Assembly: GCA_025936675.1 (NCBI GenBank)
Contig: JAICSX010000014.1
Location: 1 to 51,234, forward strand
DNA: 51,234 nucleotides
Source: Sphingomonas sp.
GTDB taxonomy: Bacteria > Pseudomonadota > Alphaproteobacteria > Sphingomonadales > Sphingomonadaceae
Direction: 5' to 3'
The notes under the pieces are model-generated. The model made no database searches. It worked only from the letters and a program-made list of their open reading frames with translations, and was not told the origin of the DNA. Below, piece by piece: positions 35,325 to 45,638 of this stretch. The translations under genes were made by a program, and so were the position numbers. The number at the start of each line of letters is the position of its first letter. Within the stretch, counting starts at the first letter, position 1.

Positions 35325-36754
35325 CTTGCCAGCGACTTGATGATCGATTGCCAATAGACGACGTCGTCGTACATCGCGCGAACGGGAATGCGCTCGTCTA
35401 GTCCGTGCGCACGTTCATCGAGCGGTGAAATGCCCCAGCTGCCGTCGATGTCGTAGACGGGGATTCCCTGCGCCCGGAAGAAGCTTCCATCGCTCGCTCC
35501 GGTCGACATCTCCGGATAGATGTCCATCCGCGGATCGATCACGGCGTGCACCGCCTTGGTCACCGCCGCGAGCACGTCGGGACGCAATGGTGAAGCCGGC
35601 GTAGGAACGCCGATGTAATTCGGGTCGGGCTTCACTTCGACGTTGGGCCCGACGAGCTTCTGAAGCTCGGCCTGGACGTCGGTCGGCTGCACCCCCGGGA
35701 AGATCCGGCAATTAACCGTCGCGGTCGCGCTCTGCGGGAGTGCGTTGTCGGCATGGCCGCCGCTTAACATTGTCGCGACGCAGCGCGTGCGTGTCAGGCC
35801 GACCTCAAGCGGATTGGCCTCGATCGCATCCGCCGCCTTGCCGTCGTTCGGATTCGCCAGCCAGGCCCGGATTTCCTGCCCGAGCTGACTGTTCCCCTCC
35901 TGCTTCGCGCGCTCCTCGAAATAGGCGCGGCTGACGTCGTTCATCATCGGCTGGAACCGGTAGTTCCGAACCTTCTCCAACGCATCGGCCAGGTCGTAGA
36001 TCGCGTTGTCGGGGCGCGGGCGGCTGCTGTGCCCGCCGGGGTTGTGCGTCGTCAGGAAATAGGTCTGGAACGTCTTCTCGGCCATCGAGATGCCGCATCC
36101 GAGCGGACGAAACTGCTCGTCGTAGGACGGGCACCCGCCATCGGCGTTGAGGCCGAACTCGGCATCAGTGAGGTTGCGCCACTTGGTCGAGCCGAGCGTC
36201 GCGCCGACCCCGCGTGTTTCCTCATCGCCGCTGTAGAAGAAGATGACGTCACGATCCGGCTTGAACCCTTCGCTCATCAGCTTGACCGCAGCCATTGTCG
36301 TCGCGACGTCGCCGTTCTTCATGTCGCTGGTGCCGCGGCCGAGGAAGTAGCCGCCCTCTTCGCGGAAGACGAACGGATCATACTTCCAGTCCGAACGCTT
36401 CGCTTCGACCACGTCCATGTGACCCAGGATCAGCATCGGCTTCTTGGTCGCGTGCGGCGACCGCCAGCGGACGATCAGCGCTTCCGTGTTGTCGCCAGGG
36501 AGCGCTTCGTAAGGCATGAAGTGAATGTCGGAGTCCGGAATGCCAGCGGCCTTGAACTGATCGGCGAGCAGCTTGGCGACCTTGGGCACTTCGCCGCGAT
36601 TGTGCACGCTCGGAATCTCGATAGCCTGCTTGAACAGCTCGCGGGTCTTCGCTTGCCACTCGGGCGCCAGCTTGGTGGGCACGGTCCGCGGGTCAGTCGC
36701 CGCAACTGCGGCGGTCGAACAAAGGGCAAGGGCAATCGCCACGAAACGGCGCAT
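35321..36754 (-). CDS. Secreted M20 family metallopeptidase 1
   Basis: 477 residues. Signal peptide MRRFVAIALALCSTAAVAA decides the start at 36754 (GAGGA upstream); a longer frame adds 19 residues. Zinc-site motifs: LGHMDVVEAKRSDWKYDPF, GRGTSDMKNGDV, FFYSGDEETRGVGA with the catalytic Glu, and a late His in DERAHGLDERIP. M20 enzymes cleave dipeptides or acyl-amino acids; this one is probably periplasmic. It is paralogous to the gene just upstream on the same strand. Confidence 0.9.
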   Translation of the reverse strand: MRRFVAIALALCSTAAVAATDPRTVPTKLAPEWQAKTRELFKQAIEIPSVHNRGEVPKVAKLLADQFKAAGIPDSDIHFMPYEALPGDNTEALIVRWRSPHATKKPMLILGHMDVVEAKRSDWKYDPFVFREEGGYFLGRGTSDMKNGDVATTMAAVKLMSEGFKPDRDVIFFYSGDEETRGVGATLGSTKWRNLTDAEFGLNADGGCPSYDEQFRPLGCGISMAEKTFQTYFLTTHNPGGHSSRPRPDNAIYDLADALEKVRNYRFQPMMNDVSRAYFEERAKQEGNSQLGQEIRAWLANPNDGKAADAIEANPLEVGLTRTRCVATMLSGGHADNALPQSATATVNCRIFPGVQPTDVQAELQKLVGPNVEVKPDPNYIGVPTPASPLRPDVLAAVTKAVHAVIDPRMDIYPEMSTGASDGSFFRAQGIPVYDIDGSWGISPLDERAHGLDERIPVRAMYDDVVYWQSIIKSLAS

Positions 36755-36828
36755 TCGAGTGATCCTCTTCAATCTTTCGCTCGCCCCTAAGGCCGCAAGG
36801 GCGAGCGTCAAGTCACTAATCTGAAACG

Positions 36829-38262
36829 CTATTTTCCAGCCAGATCCTTCAGCATCAGCTGCCAGTGGACGACATTGTCGTACAGCGATTGAAGCGGAAT
36901 GCGCTCATCCTTGCCATGGGCGCGGAAGTCGGTTGGGACCTGAACCCAGGCGCCGTTGGTGCCGTAGATCGGAATGCCGGCGACGCGGAACGGCCGGGCG
37001 TCGCTGGCGCCCGTCGACATTTCCGGGAAGATCGGCATGCCGGGATGAAGCGCATGGACCGCGTTGGTGAAGGCGGCCGTCACGTCCGGGCGCAGCGGTG
37101 AAGCGAGCGAGGCGACATAATCGTCGTTGCGGGTGACCGCGACGGTCGGATCGTTCACCAGCTTCTCGAGCTCGGCTTTCACGGCGTCCGGATCTTCACC
37201 CGGGAAGATTCGGCAGTTGACCATCGCCGTCGCAAGCTGCGGCAATGCGTTGTCGGCATGGCCGCCGAACAGCCGCGTCGGAACGCACCGCGTCCGCGTC
37301 AGTCCGACCTCGCTTTCGCTCGCCTCAATGAAGTCCGCGGCTTCTCCGTCGTTCGGATTGGCGAGCCAGCGCCGCTCGGCGTCTCCGAGCGGCCCCTTGT
37401 CCATCGCTGCCTTGGCGGTGAAGTATGCGCGGGTCGTTTCGTTCAATTTAGGCGTGAAGCGATAGGCCTCGAGCTTATCGAGAGCATGCGCGAGGCTGTA
37501 GATCGCATTGTCCTTGCGCGGCTTCGACGAATGGCCGCCGCGGTTGCGCACAGTGAAGGTATAGCCGGCAAAGGTCTTCTCCGCGGTCTGCATGCCGCAT
37601 CCGGCAGGCGATCCGTCGAGATTGTAGCCGCACCCGCCGCCGTCGGCGTTGAGCCCATATTCCGGATGGCCGAGCAGATCGAGCCAATCGGTCGCGCCCT
37701 TCCTTGCGCCGATGCCGTTGGTCTCCTCATCGCCCGTGAATAGGACGACGATGTCCCGCTTTGGCTTGAACCCAGCGGCCCTCAAATTGATCATCGCCTG
37801 CGTGATCGCGGTGATTCCGTCCTTCATGTCGATGGTGCCGCGGCCGTAATAATAGCCGTCGCGCTCGATCATCTTGAACGGGTCGGTCGTCGAATCTTCC
37901 ACCTTCGCTTCGACCACGTCCATGTGGCCCATGAGCAGGATCGGCTTTTTGGTGCCGGGTCCCGCTGCGCGCCAGCGGACGATCAGCGCGGCCGTATCGT
38001 CGGCTCCCGTCGTCGCGCTCTCGGTGTGATAGGGCAGCACGTGGATGTCTTCGGCGCGGAAGCCGCCGGCCTTGAACTGGTCCGCGACATATTGCGCCAT
38101 GGCCGGGACATTGTGGCGGCCGATCACCGTCGGAATGTCGATGATGTGCTCGAACATCGCATGCGTCGAATCGCGCTGAGCCGAGGTAAGCTGCGGGCCG
38201 GCCGCCAAACCAGCGGTCGAGACGAGCGCGATCAGCGCTGCGGAGGCAAGCAGGTGACGCAT
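36829..38262 (-). CDS. Secreted M20 family metallopeptidase 2
   Basis: 477 residues with signal peptide MRHLLASAALIALVSTAGLAAG. Same motif order as its neighbour: MGHMDVVEAKVEDSTTDPF, GRGTIDMKDGI, LFTGDEETNGIGA, and FRAHGKDERIP near the end. The two share length, TRTRCVPT/TRTRCVAT, GGHADNALPQ and STGASD blocks, so this is a tandem duplication with divergence. Likely used with the S10 carboxypeptidase in peptide scavenging, though that link is inferred. Confidence 0.9.
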   Translation of the reverse strand: MRHLLASAALIALVSTAGLAAGPQLTSAQRDSTHAMFEHIIDIPTVIGRHNVPAMAQYVADQFKAGGFRAEDIHVLPYHTESATTGADDTAALIVRWRAAGPGTKKPILLMGHMDVVEAKVEDSTTDPFKMIERDGYYYGRGTIDMKDGITAITQAMINLRAAGFKPKRDIVVLFTGDEETNGIGARKGATDWLDLLGHPEYGLNADGGGCGYNLDGSPAGCGMQTAEKTFAGYTFTVRNRGGHSSKPRKDNAIYSLAHALDKLEAYRFTPKLNETTRAYFTAKAAMDKGPLGDAERRWLANPNDGEAADFIEASESEVGLTRTRCVPTRLFGGHADNALPQLATAMVNCRIFPGEDPDAVKAELEKLVNDPTVAVTRNDDYVASLASPLRPDVTAAFTNAVHALHPGMPIFPEMSTGASDARPFRVAGIPIYGTNGAWVQVPTDFRAHGKDERIPLQSLYDNVVHWQLMLKDLAGK

Positions 38263-38329
38263 GTGGTGTGCTCCCCAAAGGTCGGTTGCGCGACGCTACT
38301 GTTGTTGAGACAGCCGTCAAGCTGCCCGA

Positions 38330-40174
38330 TTAGTGCCTATCCTGCAGATGCTCATAGTAAGAGGCGAGCACGTCGAACGCTTCCTTGCGCTGCCCCGTCT
38401 CGGACTCGAGGCCTTTGCGGTTCCAGCCTTGCTGATAGATCGGATGCTGGCGGTTGGGCGAACGGAAGTCCTTCAGGATCCAGGGTGACATGCCGCGGAG
38501 GAACGGGACTTTCGATGCTTCGGCCAGCGTCTGGCGGTAGAATTCAGCCTGGAATTCCTCGCTGAACTTGTGCGGGCTGCCAGGATCGTCGTGATAGCCC
38601 GCGAGCGCTCCCGCACCGAGCTCGGAGAAGATCAGCGGCTTGTCGACCGGCTCGCGCCACTGGATCGACGGCAGCGTTGAGAGTGTGTCGCCAGAGTACC
38701 AGCCGCTGTAAGTGTTGGCAGCAAGCACATCGAGGTCGGGCGCGATCGGGTCGTCGATCGTCTCGACATTGCCCTTGCGGCTGGCGAGCAGCGCGGCGCT
38801 GACCAGCCGCGTATCGTCGATCCTGTGTGCATTGCCGATCAGGGAGCGGAGGAATGCGTTTCGCGCGTCGCTGACTGGCGTCTCGTTTCCGACGCTCCAG
38901 ATGATGATCGATGCGCGATCGCGGTCGCGCAGGATCGACTCCGTCTGCATCTGCAGCGCGGTGTTGAGTGTCTGCGGGTTCTTGAAGTCGACGACCCAAT
39001 AGACCGGGATTTCGCTCCAGACGAGAAGGCCCAGCTCGTCTGCGGCGCGGAGCATCGTCTCCGGGTGCGGATAATGGGCGAGGCGAACGAAATTCGCATG
39101 GAGACCCTGCTTGGCTTCGGTGAGCAGGGCGTGTGCAGCCGCCGGCGTGATTGCGCGGGTGGGATCGGCGCCGAACTCCTCGGCATGAATGGAGATTCCG
39201 CGAAGGAATATCGGTTTTCCGTTCAGCAAGATGTCGTGACCGCGCACTTCAATTGTCCGGAAGCCCACGCGATCGTCGAGGACATCGTCGCCTGACTGGA
39301 AGCGCACGTCGTAAAGCGTCGGGCTCTCTGGCGACCAGCGCCTCAGGCTGCGCGGCGCGGCCGAGGTCGCGGTCCAGCTTCCATCCGCTCCAGTTCGGCC
39401 CGACAGTGCCAGGCGAAGAGCCGGAATCGTAAGCCTCACGGGTGCATTCGCGGCTGCAGGTCCATCGAGCCTCACCGTGACTGCAATCCGCCCGTCGCGG
39501 GTCAGCCGCACCCACGCATCGTCGATGTACGTGGCGGGCGTGAGGATGAGCGAGACCGGCCTGGTGATGCCTCCGTAGTTCTCCCAGTCCGTGCTCGGTG
39601 GCGGAACATCGGCGGCGGTTCGCTCCGAATCCGCGGCGACAGTGAGGCGGTTGTCGCCGTCGCGGAGCAGCTTCGTCACTTCGAACGAGAATGGCGTGAA
39701 GCCGCCCTCATGCTGTCCCACGAAGTGACCATTCAGGTAGACTTGAGTGCGATAATCGACAGCTCCGAAGCGAAGGAATGCGCGCTGGCCCGTTGTCAGG
39801 TGCGCCGTGAAGCGCCGCTGGTTCCAGACCAGCCCGTTGTAGTGCCGCATTTCCGGCGAATAAGTGAGGAACGACTGCGGCACGTGGACGACCGGCGCTC
39901 GGTCCATGTCGAATTCGTAAAGCGCCTTGGGATCGTGCCGCATGGCTTCGGTCACGTCGAAGTCATTGTATCGACGAGCCGCCGGCGACGGAGCGTCGCC
40001 GTGAAAGTTCTTGAGGCCGGTGCGGTACGGATCGATCGACCAGGTCCAGGCGCCGTCGAGATCGAGGGACGGCCGCATGTCTGCATCTACCAGCACCGTC
40101 GACGGCTCCTCCGCCGCCGCAGCGGAACAGGCCAGGCAAGCCGCAGCCAAGATGACAACTCGTTTGAGGAACAT
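38330..40174 (-). CDS. Secreted glycoside hydrolase family 2 enzyme
   Basis: 614 residues. Signal peptide MFLKRVVILAAACLACSAAAA. N-terminal jelly-roll (VYLNGHFVGQHEGGFTPFSFEVT), immunoglobulin-like middle, then a TIM barrel with KPIFLRGISIHAEE and FVRLAHYPHP. Acid/base Glu in IIIWSVGNETP (about residue 431), nucleophile Glu in LIFSELGAGA (about 518). The fold covers beta-galactosidases, glucuronidases and mannosidases; the active-site details do not choose. A TTG at 40210, overlapping the zapE stop as TTGA, is an alternative start. Confidence 0.85.
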   Translation of the reverse strand: MFLKRVVILAAACLACSAAAAEEPSTVLVDADMRPSLDLDGAWTWSIDPYRTGLKNFHGDAPSPAARRYNDFDVTEAMRHDPKALYEFDMDRAPVVHVPQSFLTYSPEMRHYNGLVWNQRRFTAHLTTGQRAFLRFGAVDYRTQVYLNGHFVGQHEGGFTPFSFEVTKLLRDGDNRLTVAADSERTAADVPPPSTDWENYGGITRPVSLILTPATYIDDAWVRLTRDGRIAVTVRLDGPAAANAPVRLTIPALRLALSGRTGADGSWTATSAAPRSLRRWSPESPTLYDVRFQSGDDVLDDRVGFRTIEVRGHDILLNGKPIFLRGISIHAEEFGADPTRAITPAAAHALLTEAKQGLHANFVRLAHYPHPETMLRAADELGLLVWSEIPVYWVVDFKNPQTLNTALQMQTESILRDRDRASIIIWSVGNETPVSDARNAFLRSLIGNAHRIDDTRLVSAALLASRKGNVETIDDPIAPDLDVLAANTYSGWYSGDTLSTLPSIQWREPVDKPLIFSELGAGALAGYHDDPGSPHKFSEEFQAEFYRQTLAEASKVPFLRGMSPWILKDFRSPNRQHPIYQQGWNRKGLESETGQRKEAFDVLASYYEHLQDRH

Positions 40175-40206
40175 CGCCGAGAAGGTGCGGCGATGCGGCG
40201 GTCGCG

Positions 40207-41316
40207 TCAACGGCCGTCGGCGCCGTGGCCTTCGGCCAGATATTCCGCGCTGCGCATCTCCTCCAGTCGGCTGACGGTGCGCTGGAATTCGAAGCTTCCG
40301 TCGCCGGACGGGTAGAGCCCCTGCGGCTCGGCGTCCGCGGCGGCGAGCAGCTTCACCTTATGCTCGTACAATGCGTCGATCAGCGTGACGAAGCGCGTCG
40401 CTTCGTTGCGCATGTCCCGCGTCATCACGGGAATTCCGACGACGATGGCCGTATGAAAGCGCCGGGCGATGGCGAGATAGTCGGCCGCTCCGCGCGGCTC
40501 ACCGCACAGCCGCTTGAACGAGAAGACCGCGACTCCTTTGAGGCTCTTCGGCACATGCAGCGTCCGGCCGCCGCCAACGTCTATATCCTCGGACGGCACC
40601 TTCGCGCGGTCCTCGACGGGATAGTCCGTGAGCTGGAAAAAGGCGCGGGAAAGGTCAGCCGTCGCTTCCGGCCCGTTCGGCACATGCCACACCTCGACCC
40701 CGGTCAAGCGCTCCAGCCGGTAGTCCGTCGGGCCGTTTACCGGCACGACCAGCATTCGTCGCTCGATCAGCTCGATGAAGGGAATGAAGAGGTCGCGGTT
40801 GAGTCCGCCGAGATAGAGGTCGCGAGGCTGCCGGTTGGAGGTGGTGACGACCTTGACGCCCTGCTCGAGCAGCTTCGCGAACAGCCGCGACAAGATCATC
40901 GCGTCGGCCGGATTGGTGACCTGCATCTCGTCAAAGCAGAGCAGCCTCGCCTCAGCCGCAATCTCTTCCGCCACGGGCTCGATCGGGTTGCCTTCCTCGC
41001 GTTCGCGGGCAACGCGCACCCGCGCATGCGTTTCGAGCATGAACTCATGGAAGTGGACGCGTCGCTTGGGTTGGATGTCGATGTGCGCGAAGGCGAGGTC
41101 CATCAGCATCGACTTGCCGCGACCGACGCCGCCCCAGAGGTAGACACCGGCAGGTCCATCCTTGGCGGAGCCGAACAGCCGAGAGAGAAAGCCGCCATTG
41201 CTGAAGCTCGCGGCCAATCTGTCGAGCGCGGCGACGGCGCGCGCCTGCGCCGGGTCCGGCTTTAGCTCGTTCCCGGCAATCAATTCGTCGTAGGCGACCC
41301 GGACGGGTCCGCTCAT
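40207..41316 (-). CDS. zapE: AFG1-family ATPase ZapE
   Basis: 369 residues. Walker A GGVGRGKS, Walker B LLCFDEMQVTNPADA, and TTSNRQPRDLYLGGLNR as the sensor segment. In E. coli ZapE binds FtsZ and helps constriction; in many organisms AFG1 lies near respiratory and TCA genes, as here. ATG at 41316 overlaps the thioesterase stop (ATGA); the longer frame is inside the neighbour. Confidence 0.92.
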   Translation of the reverse strand: MSGPVRVAYDELIAGNELKPDPAQARAVAALDRLAASFSNGGFLSRLFGSAKDGPAGVYLWGGVGRGKSMLMDLAFAHIDIQPKRRVHFHEFMLETHARVRVAREREEGNPIEPVAEEIAAEARLLCFDEMQVTNPADAMILSRLFAKLLEQGVKVVTTSNRQPRDLYLGGLNRDLFIPFIELIERRMLVVPVNGPTDYRLERLTGVEVWHVPNGPEATADLSRAFFQLTDYPVEDRAKVPSEDIDVGGGRTLHVPKSLKGVAVFSFKRLCGEPRGAADYLAIARRFHTAIVVGIPVMTRDMRNEATRFVTLIDALYEHKVKLLAAADAEPQGLYPSGDGSFEFQRTVSRLEEMRSAEYLAEGHGADGR

Positions 41317-41813
41317 CGCGCGTGGGGTCCGTTGGGCCTGTTCACGCGCTTCAGCGTGCCGCTGAAACTGTAGCAATTCTCGCCATTCTGCTTGACGACC
41401 CCCTGCAGGAAGGCGTGGCCGCGCGTCTGCTTCACAAGCTCGACGTGGGAGTCGAGCGGCGATCCGGCCTGGCCACGCGCGAGGAAATGCGTCGTCAGGT
41501 CGAGCGTGACATAATGGCCGCGCTCCATCCCGGCGCAGAGGCCGCCGGCGAACATCGACATGTCGATGAAGCTCATGATCGCGCCGCCGTGGATCGAGCC
41601 GCCCATGTTCATATGATCCTCGGTCGGGAACATGCGGGCGATGCCGCGGCCGGGGCCATCGGGTTTGAACAGGAGCCGTCCCGTCGCCGCAGCGAAGCTC
41701 GAGCGCGGGAAGTCACCCCAGCTGTACCACCCGGGATTGTCGGGATCGGGCGTCGCGCCGCGCGGAACGCCGACGTCCTCGAGACCCTCCGCCTGATAGT
41801 CTTTCTCGCTCAC
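41313..41813 (-). CDS. PaaI-family hotdog thioesterase
   Basis: 166 residues of the hotdog fold: MGGSIHGGAIMSFIDMSMF is the active-site helix, and TLDLTTHFLARGQAGSPLDSHVELVKQTRGHAFLQGVV is the strand set. Acts on acyl- or aryl-CoA; substrate not predicted. The stop overlaps the zapE start, and it begins 31 bases after the sdhB stop on the same strand, suggesting an sdhB-thioesterase-zapE transcript. Confidence 0.85.
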   Translation of the reverse strand: MSEKDYQAEGLEDVGVPRGATPDPDNPGWYSWGDFPRSSFAAATGRLLFKPDGPGRGIARMFPTEDHMNMGGSIHGGAIMSFIDMSMFAGGLCAGMERGHYVTLDLTTHFLARGQAGSPLDSHVELVKQTRGHAFLQGVVKQNGENCYSFSGTLKRVNRPNGPHAR

Positions 41814-41844
41814 TCGGCCTGTGCTCTTCGTTGGCCGCGAACCG

Positions 41845-42621
41845 TCAGGCGGCTCGTTCGGCGATCAGCTTCTTGGTCTCGGCGATCGCCTTCGCCGGGT
41901 TCAAGCCCTTGGGACAGACGTTCGCGCAATTCATGATCGTGTGGCAGCGATAGAGGCGGTACGGGTCCTCGAGCTGGTCGAGGCGCTCCCCGGTCGCCTC
42001 GTCGCGGCTGTCCGCAAGCCAGCGATAGGCCTGCAGCAGGATGGCTGGGCCGAGGAACTTGTCCGAGTTCCACCAGTAGCTCGGGCAGCTCGTCGAGCAG
42101 CAGAAGCAAAGGATGCACTCGTAAAGGCCGTCGAGCTTGGTGCGGTCCTCAGGCGACTGCAGCCGCTCCCGAGACGGGGCTGGGCTCACGGTCTTCAGCC
42201 AAGGCTGGATCATCGCATATTGGGCGTAGGCGTGGGTGAGGTCCGGCACCAGGTCCTTCACCACTTCCATGTGGGGAAGCGGGGTGATTCGGATCTCGCC
42301 CTTCATCTCCTCGATGGCGGTGGTGCAGGCGAGGCCGTTCTTGCCTTCCATGTTCATCGCGCAGGACCCGCAGATGCCTTCGCGGCACGAGCGGCGGAAG
42401 GTCAGTGTCGGGTCGATCTCGTTCTTGATCTTGATGAGCGCGTCGAGCACCATCGGTCCGCACTTGTCGAGGTCGATCGTGTACTTGTCGTAACGGGGGT
42501 TGGCGCCGCTGTCGGGATCGTAGCGGTAGATCTTGAACGTCCTGAGCCGCTTGCCTTCTTCGGGCTTCCAGTCGCGCCCGCGAGTGATCTTGCTGTTCTT
42601 GGGAAGGGTGAACTCGGCCAT
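41845..42621 (-). CDS. sdhB: Succinate dehydrogenase iron-sulfur subunit
   Basis: 258 residues. Three cluster motifs: [15 protein letters not shown] for [2Fe-2S], [17 protein letters not shown] for [4Fe-4S] and [21 protein letters not shown] for [3Fe-4S]. It carries electrons from SdhA to quinone in complex II. sdhA, sdhC and sdhD are not next to it: upstream on this strand is an unrelated secreted protein, so it is either separated from the rest of the operon or the others lie elsewhere. Confidence 0.95.
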   Translation of the reverse strand: MAEFTLPKNSKITRGRDWKPEEGKRLRTFKIYRYDPDSGANPRYDKYTIDLDKCGPMVLDALIKIKNEIDPTLTFRRSCREGICGSCAMNMEGKNGLACTTAIEEMKGEIRITPLPHMEVVKDLVPDLTHAYAQYAMIQPWLKTVSPAPSRERLQSPEDRTKLDGLYECILCFCCSTSCPSYWWNSDKFLGPAILLQAYRWLADSRDEATGERLDQLEDPYRLYRCHTIMNCANVCPKGLNPAKAIAETKKLIAERAA

Positions 42622-42656
42622 GACGAGCCGCTAGCACGCGGCGCCGCTCAAAGGAA

Positions 42657-42682
42657 AGGCCGCCCAAGCACGTGGACGGCCT
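42657..42682 (-). terminator. Terminator of the CigR/RcnB-like gene
   Basis: AGGCCGCCC (42657-42665) pairs with GGACGGCCT (42674-42682), with one G-T pair and an 8-base loop. On the minus strand it lies 9 bases after the gene at 42692 and is followed by TTTCCTTTG, a moderate T tract. Confidence 0.6.
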
Positions 42683-42691
42683 CTCAGATGT

Positions 42692-43102
42692 CTACCGCAG
42701 CAGCGCGCTGATCACCTGCTGCACCAGCATTGTCCGTGGATCGACCTGGTAGAGGTAGCCATTGTCGTAATAGTAACGGTAACGGCTGTTGAGGTCGTAT
42801 TGGCGACGGAGGTCGTACGGGATCTGCCCATAGGCATAGCGGCTTCCGTAGGCCGTGTTGTAGCGCTGGCCAGTCCGGAACAACTTCTTCGCTTGGCCTG
42901 GCGGCATGCAACCGTTGTGCTTCTTGGCCAATCCCGGCGGGCAGCCGCCATGGCCGTAGCCCACAGGCCCATTATAGCCATAGGCATGCGGATTGCCGTG
43001 GCTGTTGCCTGGGCCAAAGCCATGTCCATTGCCCGGATGAGCCAGAGCCGGAGCGGCGAAGCCGAGCGCGACGGCGCCGGCGATTAGAATTGCGTGTTTC
43101 AT
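42692..43102 (-). CDS. Small secreted protein, CigR/RcnB-like
   Basis: 136 residues with signal peptide MKHAILIAGAVALGFAAPALA. A Gly/His/Asn-rich part (PGNGHGFGPGNSHGNPHAYG) precedes CPPGLAKKHNGCMPPGQAKKLF, a PPGLAKK/PPGQAKK repeat seen in CigR-type proteins, then YDNGYLYQVDPRTMLVQQVI. His-rich, so metal binding is possible. It shares the end motif with the next gene upstream and has an EcfG-like promoter. Function unknown. Confidence 0.75.
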   Translation of the reverse strand: MKHAILIAGAVALGFAAPALAHPGNGHGFGPGNSHGNPHAYGYNGPVGYGHGGCPPGLAKKHNGCMPPGQAKKLFRTGQRYNTAYGSRYAYGQIPYDLRRQYDLNSRYRYYYDNGYLYQVDPRTMLVQQVISALLR

Positions 43103-43131
43103 AGCGCCACCATCATTGCTGTTAAGCCCTG

Positions 43132-43156
43132 AACGTTCGTTGAGCGAAATGGTTAC
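43132..43156 (-). promoter_or_regulatory. EcfG-like promoter of the CigR/RcnB-like gene
   Basis: Minus strand: GTAAC (43156-43152), 16-base spacer, CGTT (43135-43132). One mismatch to GGAAC-N16-CGTT, in the -35. The -10 lies 29 bases before the start codon, a normal distance. Confidence 0.35.
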
Positions 43157-43163
43157 GCAGGAG

Positions 43164-43194
43164 AAAGGCCGCCGGGGAGGGACCGGCGGCCTTT
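43164..43194 (-). terminator. 12-bp terminator stem after the secreted protein gene at 43223
   Basis: A perfect 12-bp inverted repeat (43164-43175 with 43183-43194) around a 7-base loop. It lies 28 bases past the stop of the minus-strand gene at 43223-43564 and ends in TTT. It separates that gene from the promoter of the next one. Confidence 0.65.
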
Positions 43195-43222
43195 CCCGCG
43201 TGCACTCCTGAAAGACGGGAGA

Positions 43223-45637
<2,415 letters not shown>

Positions 45638-45638
45638 G

